Part shown: positions 22,738-31,707 of the stretch, piece after piece
How positions within the stretch are numbered: the stretch's first letter is position 1
How the letters are laid out: each line of letters starts with the position of its first letter
Virus record (IMG/VR): IMGVR_UViG_3300046674_000373
Span: 1 to 64,000 of that record
Reading direction: 5' to 3' (one strand)
Source: a virus
DNA: 64,000 bases
Position numbers and translations under genes: made by a program
Notes under the pieces: model-generated
The model's database searches: none
Told to the model about the DNA's origin: nothing
What the model saw: only the letters and a program-made list of their open reading frames with translations

Positions 22738-23412
22738 ATGAATGCGAAAGCATATCCCCAAGAGATGAACCGTTCGGTGCGCAGCCGGAACCTGCGCGAA
22801 GGCTTCTACCAGGGCATGCAGTCTGGGCACCACCGCCGCGGCGAGCGCCGCACCGCCCTCCGTCCCATTTGTCCCTACCTGGTCGACGAGAGCCGGTTCG
22901 GTGACGGCCCGTGGCTCGGGGAGCCGAGCAGTCTGCACTTTAAGACTGCCGAGGGCTTCGACGCGGTCATCCTGCGCGCCAGGCACAGCGGGGCGCTGCT
23001 GGGCTACGTCGGCGTGCCGGCCAGCCACCCGTGGCACGGGAAGCAGTACCACCACCGCGTCACCGCAACCCGCGAGCAACTGGAACAGCCCGTCGACACG
23101 GACAAGCTTAGCTTCATCTCGATGTTCACCCACGCATTGTCCGACCACGACAGCAATGAGGTAAGCATTGACTGCCTCATCCGCGTGCACGGCGGCCTGA
23201 CTTATTCGGACCGTGGTTATTCGAGGATCGGCGAGGATCCGCGCTACTGGTACTTCGGGTTCGACTGCGCGCATTACCGCGACCTGTGCCCGGCGTATCA
23301 AGGCTTCACGGGTGACGGCACCTATCGCGACATCGGCTACGTCAAGGCCGAGATCGCCGCTCTGTCGCGCCAGCTGGCCGCCGTCGTAGCGCGCGCCGAG
23401 GTCCCGGCATGA
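22738..23412 (+). CDS. Hypothetical phage protein, 224 aa
   Basis: Second of two adjacent ATGs chosen, with AAGGA five bases upstream. Contains 'LHFKTAEGFDAVILRARHSG' and 'LLGYVGVPASHPWHGKQYHH', then 'RYWYFGFDCAHYRDLCPAY', and ends with a helical segment 'YVKAEIAALSRQLAAV'. The pattern recalls a conserved phage family, but no function is known to me. First gene after a strong promoter. Confidence 0.65.
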   Translation: MNAKAYPQEMNRSVRSRNLREGFYQGMQSGHHRRGERRTALRPICPYLVDESRFGDGPWLGEPSSLHFKTAEGFDAVILRARHSGALLGYVGVPASHPWHGKQYHHRVTATREQLEQPVDTDKLSFISMFTHALSDHDSNEVSIDCLIRVHGGLTYSDRGYSRIGEDPRYWYFGFDCAHYRDLCPAYQGFTGDGTYRDIGYVKAEIAALSRQLAAVVARAEVPA

Positions 23413-23597
23413 AGGCGCTTTTCCAAGCCATCCACGACCTGCTCTTCCCACCCGCCGAGAAGATGCGGGCCAAGGCACTCACCGAAGCGCATCGCCTGCT
23501 CGAGCACTACACGCAAGCCCACGAGGAGTGCGAGGCGATGATCGGCCTGTACCAGAAGCGCATCGCGCGTCTGGACACTCTCCAGGAGCAGCCGTGA
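23409..23597 (+). CDS. Hypothetical coiled-coil protein, 62 aa
   Basis: Helical throughout ('AKALTEAHRLLEHYTQAHEE', 'IGLYQKRIARLDTL'). Start overlaps the previous stop by four bases and its stop overlaps the next GTG start. Confidence 0.5.
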   Translation: MKALFQAIHDLLFPPAEKMRAKALTEAHRLLEHYTQAHEECEAMIGLYQKRIARLDTLQEQP

Positions 23598-23677
23598 GCG
23601 ATTGCCTGGTCGACCTCCTATATGGTGCCGTGGCGGGCCTCATCGTCGCGGCTATCTTCCTTTACTTCCTCCCCTGA
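23594..23677 (+). CDS. Very small membrane protein, 27 aa
   Basis: GTG start in a GTGA overlap with the previous stop. Almost entirely one transmembrane helix (VDLLYGAVAGLIVAAIFLYF). Accepted because of the coupling and because similar one-TM peptides occur throughout the genome. Confidence 0.4.
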   Translation: MSDCLVDLLYGAVAGLIVAAIFLYFLP

Positions 23678-23682
23678 CCACC

Positions 23683-24924
23683 ATGACCACTACCATTCGA
23701 AAAGACGGCGCGCCGACGCGCAGCCGGGCCGAGCTGCTGGAGTACCTCACCACCTGGATCGACGCGTCTACCTGGCCGGCCGTCTCCGCCGACGATCTGC
23801 GCGAGATCGTCGCTGCGCTCACTGGGCGCCCGTCGATCGAGCAGATCGAGGACCTGGCCGTACGCTGCGGCCTCGTCGGTAAGGGTATCCACGACAAGGT
23901 GATCGAGTTCGCTGACCTGGTGCGCGAGGCTGAGCCGCTTCCGCCTGGGGCACTCGCGCGTTCCGCGCCGCTCGTCGATGGCCGGCAGGACGCGCTCTAT
24001 CCGGGGTACGTGCTTCCCACCGGCAGCCAAGTGCATCCGGACATGGCGCTGCCGTCGATTCCGTCCAGCGGCACTAATGCCGCACAAGACAGCAGCGCCG
24101 ATTTTCACTTTCCGCAAAGTGCACCCGTTAGTACACCCACAAACGCAGCAGAGCAGTGCGAAACACCTACTGCTGCCAACGCGGATGGTTTGTCGTTCGC
24201 GGTCGAGGCGCTGGAACTGTGTGCGACCTGGATCGAGGGCATCACGCCGGAGCAGTTGGAACTGTGGCGCGAATCGAAAGTGGCTGAAATCCGCCGCGAT
24301 CTACGCAAGCTCTCAACCAACAGAACACCCGCTGAGAAAGCAGGCGGTCTGTCCGGCGAAGCCAGCCGCCAGAACATGGAACTGGTAATCGCGCGCCTTG
24401 AGCAGATATCAGGCAACTTCAGCACCGACTACCGCGAGGACGCCGCCCAGGCGCTGGTGTGCGCGCGCGCCGTGCGGGCGAAGCTGACTGACAGTCCTAC
24501 TGCTGCGGACGCAGTAGTTCAGGAACCTGAGCACATGAACACGCAGTCGTCGCGGGAATACCTGGTCAAGTTCATGGAGCAGCATTTCACCGACAAGACG
24601 TTCCACCGCTACATTCGCGGCGAAGCCACGCGCAACCACTTGGCGGGCGATTTTGCCTGGCAGCTGGCCCGCGCACTGCGCATGCTGCCAACGACTGCTG
24701 TGGGCGCAGTTGGTCGTGTGTACACCTACGCCAACCAGCCGCAAAACGGCCCAGCCTGGCAGTTCGGCGAAGCGGCAACACTTACGATGAAAAAGCCAGG
24801 CGGAGACTGGATCGATACCGGCCTGCAGCTGCTGCTGGAACTGCAAAACAAGGGCTATGGCATCGTGGAAGTGCCGGGACTGACGCGACCTACTGCCAAT
24901 GGCGCAGGAGGTCAGCATGGCTAA
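23683..24924 (+). CDS. Hypothetical protein, 413 aa
   Basis: Starts MTTTIRKDGAPTRSRAELLE. The N-terminal part is helical ('TGRPSIEQIEDLAVRCGLVG'). A polar low-complexity linker (~115-170) leads to a second helical domain ('NMELVIARLEQISGNFSTDY') and a C-terminal beta-containing part. No known motif. It precedes two small genes with tight spacing. Confidence 0.6.
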   Translation: MTTTIRKDGAPTRSRAELLEYLTTWIDASTWPAVSADDLREIVAALTGRPSIEQIEDLAVRCGLVGKGIHDKVIEFADLVREAEPLPPGALARSAPLVDGRQDALYPGYVLPTGSQVHPDMALPSIPSSGTNAAQDSSADFHFPQSAPVSTPTNAAEQCETPTAANADGLSFAVEALELCATWIEGITPEQLELWRESKVAEIRRDLRKLSTNRTPAEKAGGLSGEASRQNMELVIARLEQISGNFSTDYREDAAQALVCARAVRAKLTDSPTAADAVVQEPEHMNTQSSREYLVKFMEQHFTDKTFHRYIRGEATRNHLAGDFAWQLARALRMLPTTAVGAVGRVYTYANQPQNGPAWQFGEAATLTMKKPGGDWIDTGLQLLLELQNKGYGIVEVPGLTRPTANGAGGQHG

Positions 24925-25159
24925 ACAGGCGACCTACCTGCTGCGTAGCACGTTCGAAGGCGTGGCGTATTACCTCAATAATGTTTCCGCAAATGGCTGC
25001 AACGTCGAGTTCGACCGGCGCATAGACCACGCATGGCGTTTCACCGGAAAGGGGCGCGGCGACCTGATGAGGGACCACGGCCACATTCGCGGGCGTTGGG
25101 TTCTGCTGGACCGCGAGCAGAAGCGCAGAGCAGCCGCCCAGGAGGCAGGCGATCTATGA
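24917..25159 (+). CDS. Hypothetical protein, 80 aa
   Basis: AGGAGGT lies four bases upstream of the ATG. Contains 'GVAYYLNNVSANGCNVEFDR' and 'GHIRGRWVLLDREQKRRAA'. Overlaps both neighbours. Function unknown. Confidence 0.55.
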   Translation: MAKQATYLLRSTFEGVAYYLNNVSANGCNVEFDRRIDHAWRFTGKGRGDLMRDHGHIRGRWVLLDREQKRRAAAQEAGDL

Positions 25160-25341
25160 GCGCGACCGCGATCACCACGAAGCCGAACTGTTCGCGCTGC
25201 GACAAGCCGCTGACGCTGGAAGAAATGCACCACCTGGTCAACGGCGACGGCACCGCGCAGTGCAGCGAATGCGAAGGCGAATGGGTCGCCCAGGTGGCCG
25301 CCTGGCGGCGCGGCGAGCGGCCCGATTTCCCGCAGCGATAA
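25156..25341 (+). CDS. Small zinc-ribbon protein, 61 aa
   Basis: Two CxxC knuckles, 'CSRCDKPLTLEEMHH' and 'AQCSECEGEW', 26 residues apart, the size and spacing of a minimal zinc ribbon. Start overlaps the previous stop (ATGA). Possibly a nucleic-acid or protein adaptor. Confidence 0.6.
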   Translation: MSATAITTKPNCSRCDKPLTLEEMHHLVNGDGTAQCSECEGEWVAQVAAWRRGERPDFPQR

Positions 25342-25386
25342 CCAACACACCAGCTGCCGGCTAGGCAGTACATACGAAGGACAACC

Positions 25387-26826
25387 ATGAACGACAAGAA
25401 CAACAGCAGCGCACCTCAACCATACTGCATGGGTATGGATTGCATATGCGATGGCTCAGCGTGCATCCCCACCGCCGAGCAGCCATCCACTCCCGCCGCC
25501 CGCGAGCTGGACGTGGAGGCCGAGCGCGTGCGCCACAACGATCAACTCGACGCACTGGAAGACTTGCGCAAGGCCGTCAAGGATGAGGTTAATGACGAAT
25601 GGCTACTCGCTTTCGTCACGCAATACCCTTTCGCCGCCCGTCGCGCATCCCACCCCGCACCTGAGCGTAGCGAAAAACTAGCAAGCGCACAGGAAGGGCA
25701 AGGCGGGCTGATGGTTCGCGAAGCAATCGAGCGCGCGCTGGAAGGCGTTCACATCGAAGACGGGACTGTTACCGCTTTTAATCGCGTAGTCGCGGACATC
25801 GAACGCGCCATCCTCTCCCGCCAGCCAGTGACCACGATGGGCAGCGTAGCGGAGGGCGATGACCGCCAGGCGATGAGCCACGCCGACATGCTGAGTCTGA
25901 GCGAAAAGAACCCGACACTTGCATCCGGTCTGCCGTTGCACGCCGCACCCCAGCCCCCAGCAGACAGTGCGCGCTTCGGGGAGAGCGTGGATACGCCGGA
26001 GTTCACGGCGCTGCTGATGGCGCACTCTGCCGAGTTCTACGCCTATACCGTTGAGCGCGACTCGCCGCGTGCCCATGATGCGTCCAACGCGAAGGTCAAG
26101 GAGGCCCGTGCAGCGCTCATCGCCTACCTCGACGCCAAGCTGGCACACGCACGCGCAGAGGGCCGCGAGTATCAGCGCAAGGTGGGCGAGAAGATCATCG
26201 AGCGTTTGCGCGCAGCAGGCGCAGGCCAGCCCGAATTGACCGTGTGGTACGGCCCCATGCCTGAGTCGAACGGCAAAAGCAACTTCACGGCGATCCTGCG
26301 GCGCAAAGATGGGTCCACGCTGGACGGCATGTCCAATAGTCACACCATCGCCCGGTCCGAGTACCCCGAACGTGTACGCTACGAGGCCGACCGGGTGCGA
26401 CACTTGATCGGTGAATTGGCCGAGCGCCCGCACATCCTCGACTACGACGCCGACAAGCACAGTGGCTACGTGGAACCAGTCCGCGCAGCAGGCGGTAGCG
26501 TGGAAGGCATCGACCTCGACAAGCTGATGCGCTTCAACATGCGGGGAAACCTTATGAACCCCGAGCGTTGGGGCCTCTACGTGCGCTTCTACGACGTTGA
26601 AGAACTCGTCGCCTCTCGCCGCTCTGCTGGAAGCGCACCAGCGGGAGAAGCGGTGCGGGATGGGTTGCGTGAGCGTGTGTTGGAAGCGTGGGCGAATTAC
26701 GAACGCATGGGAGAAGTCTGCTCGTTCGAGGGCCAACCTATGATCTACGCGAGCACTTTGGAAGAAATCGCAACCATCGCCGCCACCCCTAGCGCCACTG
26801 CCGAAGATGCAGGAGGTGGGCAATGA
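25387..26826 (+). CDS. Hypothetical mosaic protein, 479 aa
   Basis: GAAGGACAACC precedes the ATG. N-terminal Cys-rich opening ('CMGMDCICDGSACIP'), several helical blocks, a stretch 'TPEFTALLMAHSAEFYAYTV', and 'PELTVWYGPMPESNGKSNFT' followed by beta strands. The patchwork of unrelated-looking blocks and varied linkers suggests assembly from smaller phage modules. No catalytic motif recognised. Confidence 0.55.
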   Translation: MNDKNNSSAPQPYCMGMDCICDGSACIPTAEQPSTPAARELDVEAERVRHNDQLDALEDLRKAVKDEVNDEWLLAFVTQYPFAARRASHPAPERSEKLASAQEGQGGLMVREAIERALEGVHIEDGTVTAFNRVVADIERAILSRQPVTTMGSVAEGDDRQAMSHADMLSLSEKNPTLASGLPLHAAPQPPADSARFGESVDTPEFTALLMAHSAEFYAYTVERDSPRAHDASNAKVKEARAALIAYLDAKLAHARAEGREYQRKVGEKIIERLRAAGAGQPELTVWYGPMPESNGKSNFTAILRRKDGSTLDGMSNSHTIARSEYPERVRYEADRVRHLIGELAERPHILDYDADKHSGYVEPVRAAGGSVEGIDLDKLMRFNMRGNLMNPERWGLYVRFYDVEELVASRRSAGSAPAGEAVRDGLRERVLEAWANYERMGEVCSFEGQPMIYASTLEEIATIAATPSATAEDAGGGQ

Positions 26827-27089
26827 ACAGCGAGAAAATCGCGCGCCTGCAAGATGCTGTGAAGCGCGTGCAGGATGAACTGGATGCCTGCCTTGCCGAC
26901 GAATTCCCGAAGGGGGCGCGGGTGGCTGTATTCCTGCGTCACGGCCAGCAGAACCCGACATGGGGCGAGGTGTTCGCCATCTGGAACGGCAACGTCCAGT
27001 TCAAGCTGGAAAATGCCAAGCCGCGCAGCAGCCGGCCCTACCGGATGGTCCAGCCGCAGCAGATCGTTGAAGTGCGAGGGGCCGCATGA
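26823..27089 (+). CDS. Hypothetical protein, 88 aa
   Basis: Helical N-terminus ('KIARLQDAVKRVQDELDACL') and an SH3-like C-terminus ('FLRHGQQNPTWGEVFAIWNG'). Start overlaps the previous stop. No family recognised. Confidence 0.5.
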   Translation: MNSEKIARLQDAVKRVQDELDACLADEFPKGARVAVFLRHGQQNPTWGEVFAIWNGNVQFKLENAKPRSSRPYRMVQPQQIVEVRGAA

Positions 27090-27136
27090 CCGCGCTCGAT
27101 ATCGAAAAGGGAGATGCGAAGCTGGACCACGCTTGA
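27086..27136 (+). CDS. Possible 16-aa coupled peptide
   Basis: ATGA overlap with the previous stop opens 16 codons (MTALDIEKGDAKLDHA). It may be a decayed gene or a coupling peptide; coding status is uncertain. Confidence 0.25.
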   Translation: MTALDIEKGDAKLDHA

Positions 27137-27202
27137 GCCGCGCCAACGCGCCCGCTCACGCATGACGCGACAATGGAACCTCTTCTGTCGCTGGAGGTGT
27201 CC

Positions 27203-27595
27203 ATGCCGTTCGTCATCCCCGAAGCCCGCAGCCTGCAGGGACACCCGCTTGTGGGCAAGGGCGAGTGCGTCGAACTCATCAAGCAAATGGTGCCGGGCCT
27301 CATCGGGCATTCGACCGAGGACTGGCGCCCCGGCGCGCATGTGCTCGACACCGAGAACTTGCCGGTAGGGACCGCGATTGCAACGTTCGTCAATGGCCGC
27401 TTCCCGCGCCGTAACACCGGCCAGCACGCGGCCCTGTTCCTCGGCTATGCGGGTAAGGCGGCGCTGTGGGTCATGGACCAGTGGGCGCACGACGAGAACC
27501 GCCGGAAGGTATGGGCGCGGGTCATCCACCACGGCAGGCCGGGCGACACCCAGAGCAACAGCGCCGAGGCGTTCTACGTGATTGAGCTGAAATGA
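27203..27595 (+). CDS. BPSL0067-like amidase-fold protein
   Basis: Start fixed by GGAGGT six bases upstream. 130 residues: 'GKGECVELIKQMVPGLIGHS', 'GTAIATFVNGRFPRRNTGQH', 'AALFLGYAGKAALWVMDQW'. The conserved Cys early, His in 'QHAALF' and Asp in 'MDQW' fit a papain-like (NlpC/P60 or CHAP) Cys-His-Asp arrangement. BPSL0067-family proteins are often encoded beside STY0301-like secreted proteins, as here, a layout resembling amidase effector and immunity pairs. No export signal is visible. Effector, lysis or exclusion roles are all possible. Confidence 0.7.
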   Translation: MPFVIPEARSLQGHPLVGKGECVELIKQMVPGLIGHSTEDWRPGAHVLDTENLPVGTAIATFVNGRFPRRNTGQHAALFLGYAGKAALWVMDQWAHDENRRKVWARVIHHGRPGDTQSNSAEAFYVIELK

Positions 27596-27990
27596 CCCCC
27601 GCCCTGTTCCTCGCCGCCGCGGCGGCCAGCGCGCCGCTGTCCTGCCCCTTGACCCTGCCGCGCGAAACGGTCGCGGTGCGCGCCCCGCCGCAGTGGCATG
27701 GCTACGTGCCGCCCGATATCATCCGCCTGACCGGCTTCGGCCTCTTGGGCGGGGCACCGGAAACGCTGAGCTACCTTGCGCCCACAGCCAGCACCCGTAG
27801 CACGGTGGCGCGCAGCACGATCACCTGGCGGCTCGACGCCGATACCCCGCGCTGGCTGTACTGCACCTACGACGATTCGGCCGCGATCCAGATAGCGCGC
27901 CCGCTGCCATCTGGCGGCACGGTCTGCACGATTGCCTACCGCAAGACCAGGCAGGACGGCATTACCGACATGGCCGCCTCCTGCCGCTAG
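27592..27990 (+). CDS. STY0301-like secreted partner protein
   Basis: 132 residues with a short Ala-rich signal-like N-terminus ('ALFLAAAAASAPLSCPLTLP'), then 'GFGLLGGAPETLSYLAP', 'TITWRLDADTPRWLYCTYDD', 'SGGTVCTIAYRKT'. The paired Cys (CTY ... VC) could form a periplasmic disulfide. The ATG overlaps the amidase-like stop by four bases, so the pair is translationally coupled. Immunity to the upstream protein is inferred from arrangement only. Confidence 0.6.
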   Translation: MTPALFLAAAAASAPLSCPLTLPRETVAVRAPPQWHGYVPPDIIRLTGFGLLGGAPETLSYLAPTASTRSTVARSTITWRLDADTPRWLYCTYDDSAAIQIARPLPSGGTVCTIAYRKTRQDGITDMAASCR

Positions 27991-28031
27991 CGGTCGTCTC
28001 GGTGCGCGCCGCCTTGACCCACCTCACCACC

Positions 28032-28066
28032 TGGCACGCCGGCACCGTCTAGACTCTGGCGTGCCA
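28032..28066. terminator. Inverted repeat between convergent operons
   Basis: Perfect nine-base arms TGGCACGCC (28,032-28,040) and GGCGTGCCA (28,058-28,066) with a 17-base loop, in the 205-bp gap where the plus and minus operons meet. No T-tract follows, so termination is not certain. Confidence 0.4.
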
Positions 28067-28195
28067 TGTCCCAGCTACCCCGCCAAAGAGATCGCCGCGC
28101 GCATCAGCTGCGGCCGCGCCGTTTCTTAGATGAAAGAAGGAATGGGTTCGACCGGCGCGCCCGCATTGCGCCGGCGCACCCTCCCAGCCCGCCGT

Positions 28196-31036
28196 TTAGA
28201 TCGGCAGGCCGTTGTCCGGTTCGAGGATCAGGTTCATCGGGATACCGACGGCCTTGGACGTGATGCCGTTGAACTTGAAGCTCTGGTTGTCCATCTTGCT
28301 CGCGCCCGGCACGCGCAAGAGCTGGCCGCGCAGGTTCGTCGAATAGGGCGTCTTCGCGACCAGGTCGGTAATGGCGGCGGAGTTGTTCGAGACCACCAGG
28401 AACTGGCCCTCGTCCGTCCTCTCGATCCGGATCCCGTTCCGGCGCAGGATGGCAACGCACTCTTCGTGGTGCAGTCCGGGCGATCCCGCGCCGCGCGCCG
28501 CGACCTCGGCGATCTCGTACACCGAGTAGTCCACGTGGTTGACGCGCAGCTTCGCGTCGAGGATGGCGCCCAGCGCCTTGGTCGGGTCGTCGGCGTTGCT
28601 GCCGTCGTTCGCGTGCTCCTCCCAGTCGTAGTAGTCGATCAGCTTCAGGGCCTGCTCGTCGGTCGGGACGGCCTTGGAGGTGAGGCACCAGGCGCCCGCC
28701 ATCAGCGTGCCCAGCTGGTCGCCGTCGCGCTGGCGGCCGAAGCGCTTGGCCGCGACGCGGCGGAACACCTTCAGCGTTGCCAGGATCGTGGGCATCATCG
28801 ACAGGGCCCGGTTCAGCAGGCGACTGGAAATTTCCGGGTCGCCGTCGATCTTGTTCAGCTCGGCCTCGAGGCTGTCCCATTGCTGGGCCTGCTCTGGCGT
28901 GACCGGGTTGCTCGGGGTCTTCAGCGCCAGCACGGTCAGGCGGTCGACGTCGGCCTGGCCGCCGGGGAAGTTGGTGTTGATCGACGCCAGGCAGAACATC
29001 GAGCGGATCCGGAACGTGTTGCCGTCGCCGGTCGGCGTGCCCTTGAAGGTCTGGGCCTGCGATTCGGTCGAGGTCTTGCGGATCAGCGCGATCATGCCGG
29101 CCACGCGGCGCTTGTCGGTCTCGTCGTTCGATTCAAGCTCGTCGATCAGCACCGGCAGCGCATCGGCTTTCAGGTTCTGGCGGATGCCGGCCTCGGTACT
29201 GTCACCGTTGGCGTGCAGCGAGATGTCGCGCAGCAGCGCGCCGGCGAACTTGTTTTGGATGGTCGATTTGCCGGACCCGGCCTCGCCGGTGAGCCAGATG
29301 TGCGAGCGCCAGGTCAGCGCGCCGCAGATCGGCGCCAGCATGGCCCAGCCGGCCAGCAGCGCGGCGCTGCCGGGCTTGTTCCAGCGCGCCATGCCGGCGA
29401 CCTTGAGCAGCCAGCGGCCCTCCTCGTCGGTCATCGCCTGAGCATCCTTGTGCTCGGTCAGCAGGTCGGACGCCATCGGGTAGACGTAGGCCGAGCTGAT
29501 CGAGGTGATATCGGTCTTGACGCCGTCGACGGTCAGGTAGCCGCCGTGATGGTAGACGGAGCGGTTCTTGTCGATCCAGGCGCCGCGGCCGCGCACGCGG
29601 CTCGGGTCGTAGATGCCGCGCCGGTGCGCCACGCCGAACAGCCACTCGGCCGCGAGGTTGGTGTCGAACTTCGACTGCCCCTTGGTGCGCGCCGGGAAGT
29701 ACATCTCCCAAAAGTTCAGCGGTGCGTACTCGAGCAGCGCGGTCACGTTCATGTCGCTCTTGGTGAGCACGCAAATCTGGCGCTTGGCGTCGCTGAAGAT
29801 GTAGAAGTCGTTCTGGTTGTAGCCCAGGATGGAGAAGTGCCCGTTGTTGGCGATCTCGTCCTCATCGAAGTCCTGGCGCGGCTCGTCGATCGGGATCGGC
29901 GCGGGCGGAATATCCTGCGGCGGCTCGGGCATGTCGGGCAGCGCCGCGGCGGCCGGATCTGGCTCAGGAGCCGCTGGCGTCTCCTCGTACGGCTTGGCGC
30001 CCGCGATGGCTGCGGCGACCGCTTCTGGTCCGTCGGCCAGGTGCAAGTCGTTGAAGTCGCAGCGCTGCTCCGGAGCGTCGGCCAGCACCGGCACAGCGAC
30101 CAGCGCGCCCACCTCTTGCGCCACCTTGCGTGCGGTGGAGAGGCCCGGGTTCTTCGGATCGTCCTGGTCGTTGTCGGCCAGCATGATGATGATGGCGCTG
30201 GGCACGCGCTCGCGGATGGCCTTGGCAACCGTCGGCAGGTTGCTGGTGTCGAAGCAGGTCAGCACCAGGTGGCCGGTGGCCTCGTGCGCGCTGGCGCAGG
30301 TCGCGTAGCCCTCGCCGAGGCAGAACACCGGCCGGCCGTCTTGCTGGAGCGGCTTGCTGCCGACGGCGAAGAAATGCCCACGCTTCGCGCCATCCTTCAG
30401 GTAGCGCTTCCCGCCGTCCGGCTTTTGCGAGATGCACTGCAGTGAGTGCAGCTTGCCGGTGCGGTCCCGCATCGGCACGTACAGCCCGTTCTTGGTGACC
30501 TCGACCAGCTTCTGCGTGACCTCGCCCGTTTCCGGGTCGGGGTCCTCGTCGAGCCGATACCACGGGCCGACGCGCAGGCCGTAGGACTTGACGCCCTTGC
30601 GCTGCAGGTAGGGGTGGTCGTCGGCCGGGCGGCTCTTGTTCTCCCACAGGTCCAGCGCGAATTCGGCGGCGGCGGCGGCCAGCTGTGCATCAAGTAGCGC
30701 CTGCTCGGCTTCGCGCGCGCGGCGCGCCGCTTGACGCGCCTCAATCTCATCCTTGGTGGGAGGCTTATACTTGGTATCCTCGGTCCAGCCGCGCTGCTTG
30801 GCCTCATAGATCAAAGTACCGAGCCCGACCGCGCCGGGCCCGTCAGCCTTGATCGACTTCCAGGCGGATTTGGCGTCCTTGGCGTTGTAGCCGGCGGCGG
30901 TCAGGCTCCATTCGTCCCAGAGGTAAAAGCCATCGTCGCCGAGCTCGGACTTGATGGCGCAGCCGATACGGATCCAGAATCTCCGTTCCAGATCGGCTGG
31001 GATTGCGGTTAGTGCTGAACGAATGCGGTCATGCAT
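28196..31036 (-). CDS. Primase-helicase replication protein
   Basis: 946 residues. Residues ~3-80 look like a PriCT-type domain ('DRIRSALTAIPADLERRFWI', 'SAWKSIKADGPGAVGLGTLI'). A Toprim domain follows (~235-320) with the acidic motif GEGYATCASAHEATG and ADNDQDD. The C-terminal half is a P-loop ATPase with Walker A LTGEAGSGKST (~582) and 'ALPVLIDELESND' as a Walker-B-like strand. The architecture fits a phage replicative primase/helicase that loads or unwinds at the origin. No zinc-finger domain is visible at the N-terminus. Start ATG 31,036 lacks a clear ribosome site. Confidence 0.85.
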   Translation of the reverse strand: MHDRIRSALTAIPADLERRFWIRIGCAIKSELGDDGFYLWDEWSLTAAGYNAKDAKSAWKSIKADGPGAVGLGTLIYEAKQRGWTEDTKYKPPTKDEIEARQAARRAREAEQALLDAQLAAAAAEFALDLWENKSRPADDHPYLQRKGVKSYGLRVGPWYRLDEDPDPETGEVTQKLVEVTKNGLYVPMRDRTGKLHSLQCISQKPDGGKRYLKDGAKRGHFFAVGSKPLQQDGRPVFCLGEGYATCASAHEATGHLVLTCFDTSNLPTVAKAIRERVPSAIIIMLADNDQDDPKNPGLSTARKVAQEVGALVAVPVLADAPEQRCDFNDLHLADGPEAVAAAIAGAKPYEETPAAPEPDPAAAALPDMPEPPQDIPPAPIPIDEPRQDFDEDEIANNGHFSILGYNQNDFYIFSDAKRQICVLTKSDMNVTALLEYAPLNFWEMYFPARTKGQSKFDTNLAAEWLFGVAHRRGIYDPSRVRGRGAWIDKNRSVYHHGGYLTVDGVKTDITSISSAYVYPMASDLLTEHKDAQAMTDEEGRWLLKVAGMARWNKPGSAALLAGWAMLAPICGALTWRSHIWLTGEAGSGKSTIQNKFAGALLRDISLHANGDSTEAGIRQNLKADALPVLIDELESNDETDKRRVAGMIALIRKTSTESQAQTFKGTPTGDGNTFRIRSMFCLASINTNFPGGQADVDRLTVLALKTPSNPVTPEQAQQWDSLEAELNKIDGDPEISSRLLNRALSMMPTILATLKVFRRVAAKRFGRQRDGDQLGTLMAGAWCLTSKAVPTDEQALKLIDYYDWEEHANDGSNADDPTKALGAILDAKLRVNHVDYSVYEIAEVAARGAGSPGLHHEECVAILRRNGIRIERTDEGQFLVVSNNSAAITDLVAKTPYSTNLRGQLLRVPGASKMDNQSFKFNGITSKAVGIPMNLILEPDNGLPI

Positions 31037-31254
31037 AAACGCCGCAGACCTGAATGAATTTAAACAAAGCCGCTCCCCATCCCGTCCTCCCCTTACATTT
31101 GAATAGGTGGGCGGCACACGCAGGGGGAGGACCACGCGCGCCTGTTCAGCCGGGAGCTAACCGGCGATAGCCCGTAGAAAGCATGCAATATTGGCGCTGG
31201 AATCGCGCGAGTATTGCTGTGTAATTAATGGCTGAGGAGTGTATCTTACCGGAA

Positions 31255-31698
31255 TTAAGTGCTGCCGGGACACTTCCACTCAGAAATTATTTTTGCAGCC
31301 TCTTCCGGCGAGTTGGCAATACCAGCGATGCCGCCGGCGCGCTGGACGACGTCGCGCCACGTGATCTGCGCCGGTGACGCGCGGCCACCCTTGCTGCGCT
31401 TGCACTCGATCGACGTGAACACGGCAACGTCGCGGCCGACCATCTCCTGCGTGATCTCGACCGTGGTCCAGCCCGGCAGGTCGCAGGCGCCAGCAACCGG
31501 ATCGCCTTTGACGTCGGCGAAGCCGAGCGCGATCGAGCGCGGCGCGCGGATCAGGACGGCACCGTCTGGCAGGCGCGTGATGCCCTTCGGCCCCAGGTTG
31601 GACAGCCAGGCGCGGCCCTCGTTGAGCCGGAAGAGGCGGCACGCGAACTGCTGCAGGTGCAGCCAGATCGCGCGCTGGTTGGTGCCTTCAAGAGCCAT
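31255..31698 (-). CDS. VRR-NUC-type nuclease
   Basis: 147 residues. 'RLFRLNEGRAWLSNLGPKGI', 'GACDLPGWTTVEIT' and 'FTSIECKRSKGGRASPAQIT' with 'WRDVVQRAGGIAGIA' reproduce the VRR-NUC layout, in which an acidic residue before the E-x-K pair and a following Gln form the PD-(D/E)XK active site (Asp in CDLPG, Glu and Lys in IECK). Such proteins cut branched DNA or act in replication and repair. Lies between the primase and ssb genes. Confidence 0.8.
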   Translation of the reverse strand: MALEGTNQRAIWLHLQQFACRLFRLNEGRAWLSNLGPKGITRLPDGAVLIRAPRSIALGFADVKGDPVAGACDLPGWTTVEITQEMVGRDVAVFTSIECKRSKGGRASPAQITWRDVVQRAGGIAGIANSPEEAAKIISEWKCPGST

Positions 31699-31707
31699 CG
31701 GTCAGCG

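Noticed and set aside
28130-30445. Long open frame of 771 codons on the plus strand
   Set aside because: It lies antisense to the primase-helicase gene, whose motifs are unmistakable. Composition is that of a GC-rich shadow (Val/Arg/Gln/His runs) with no ribosome site.
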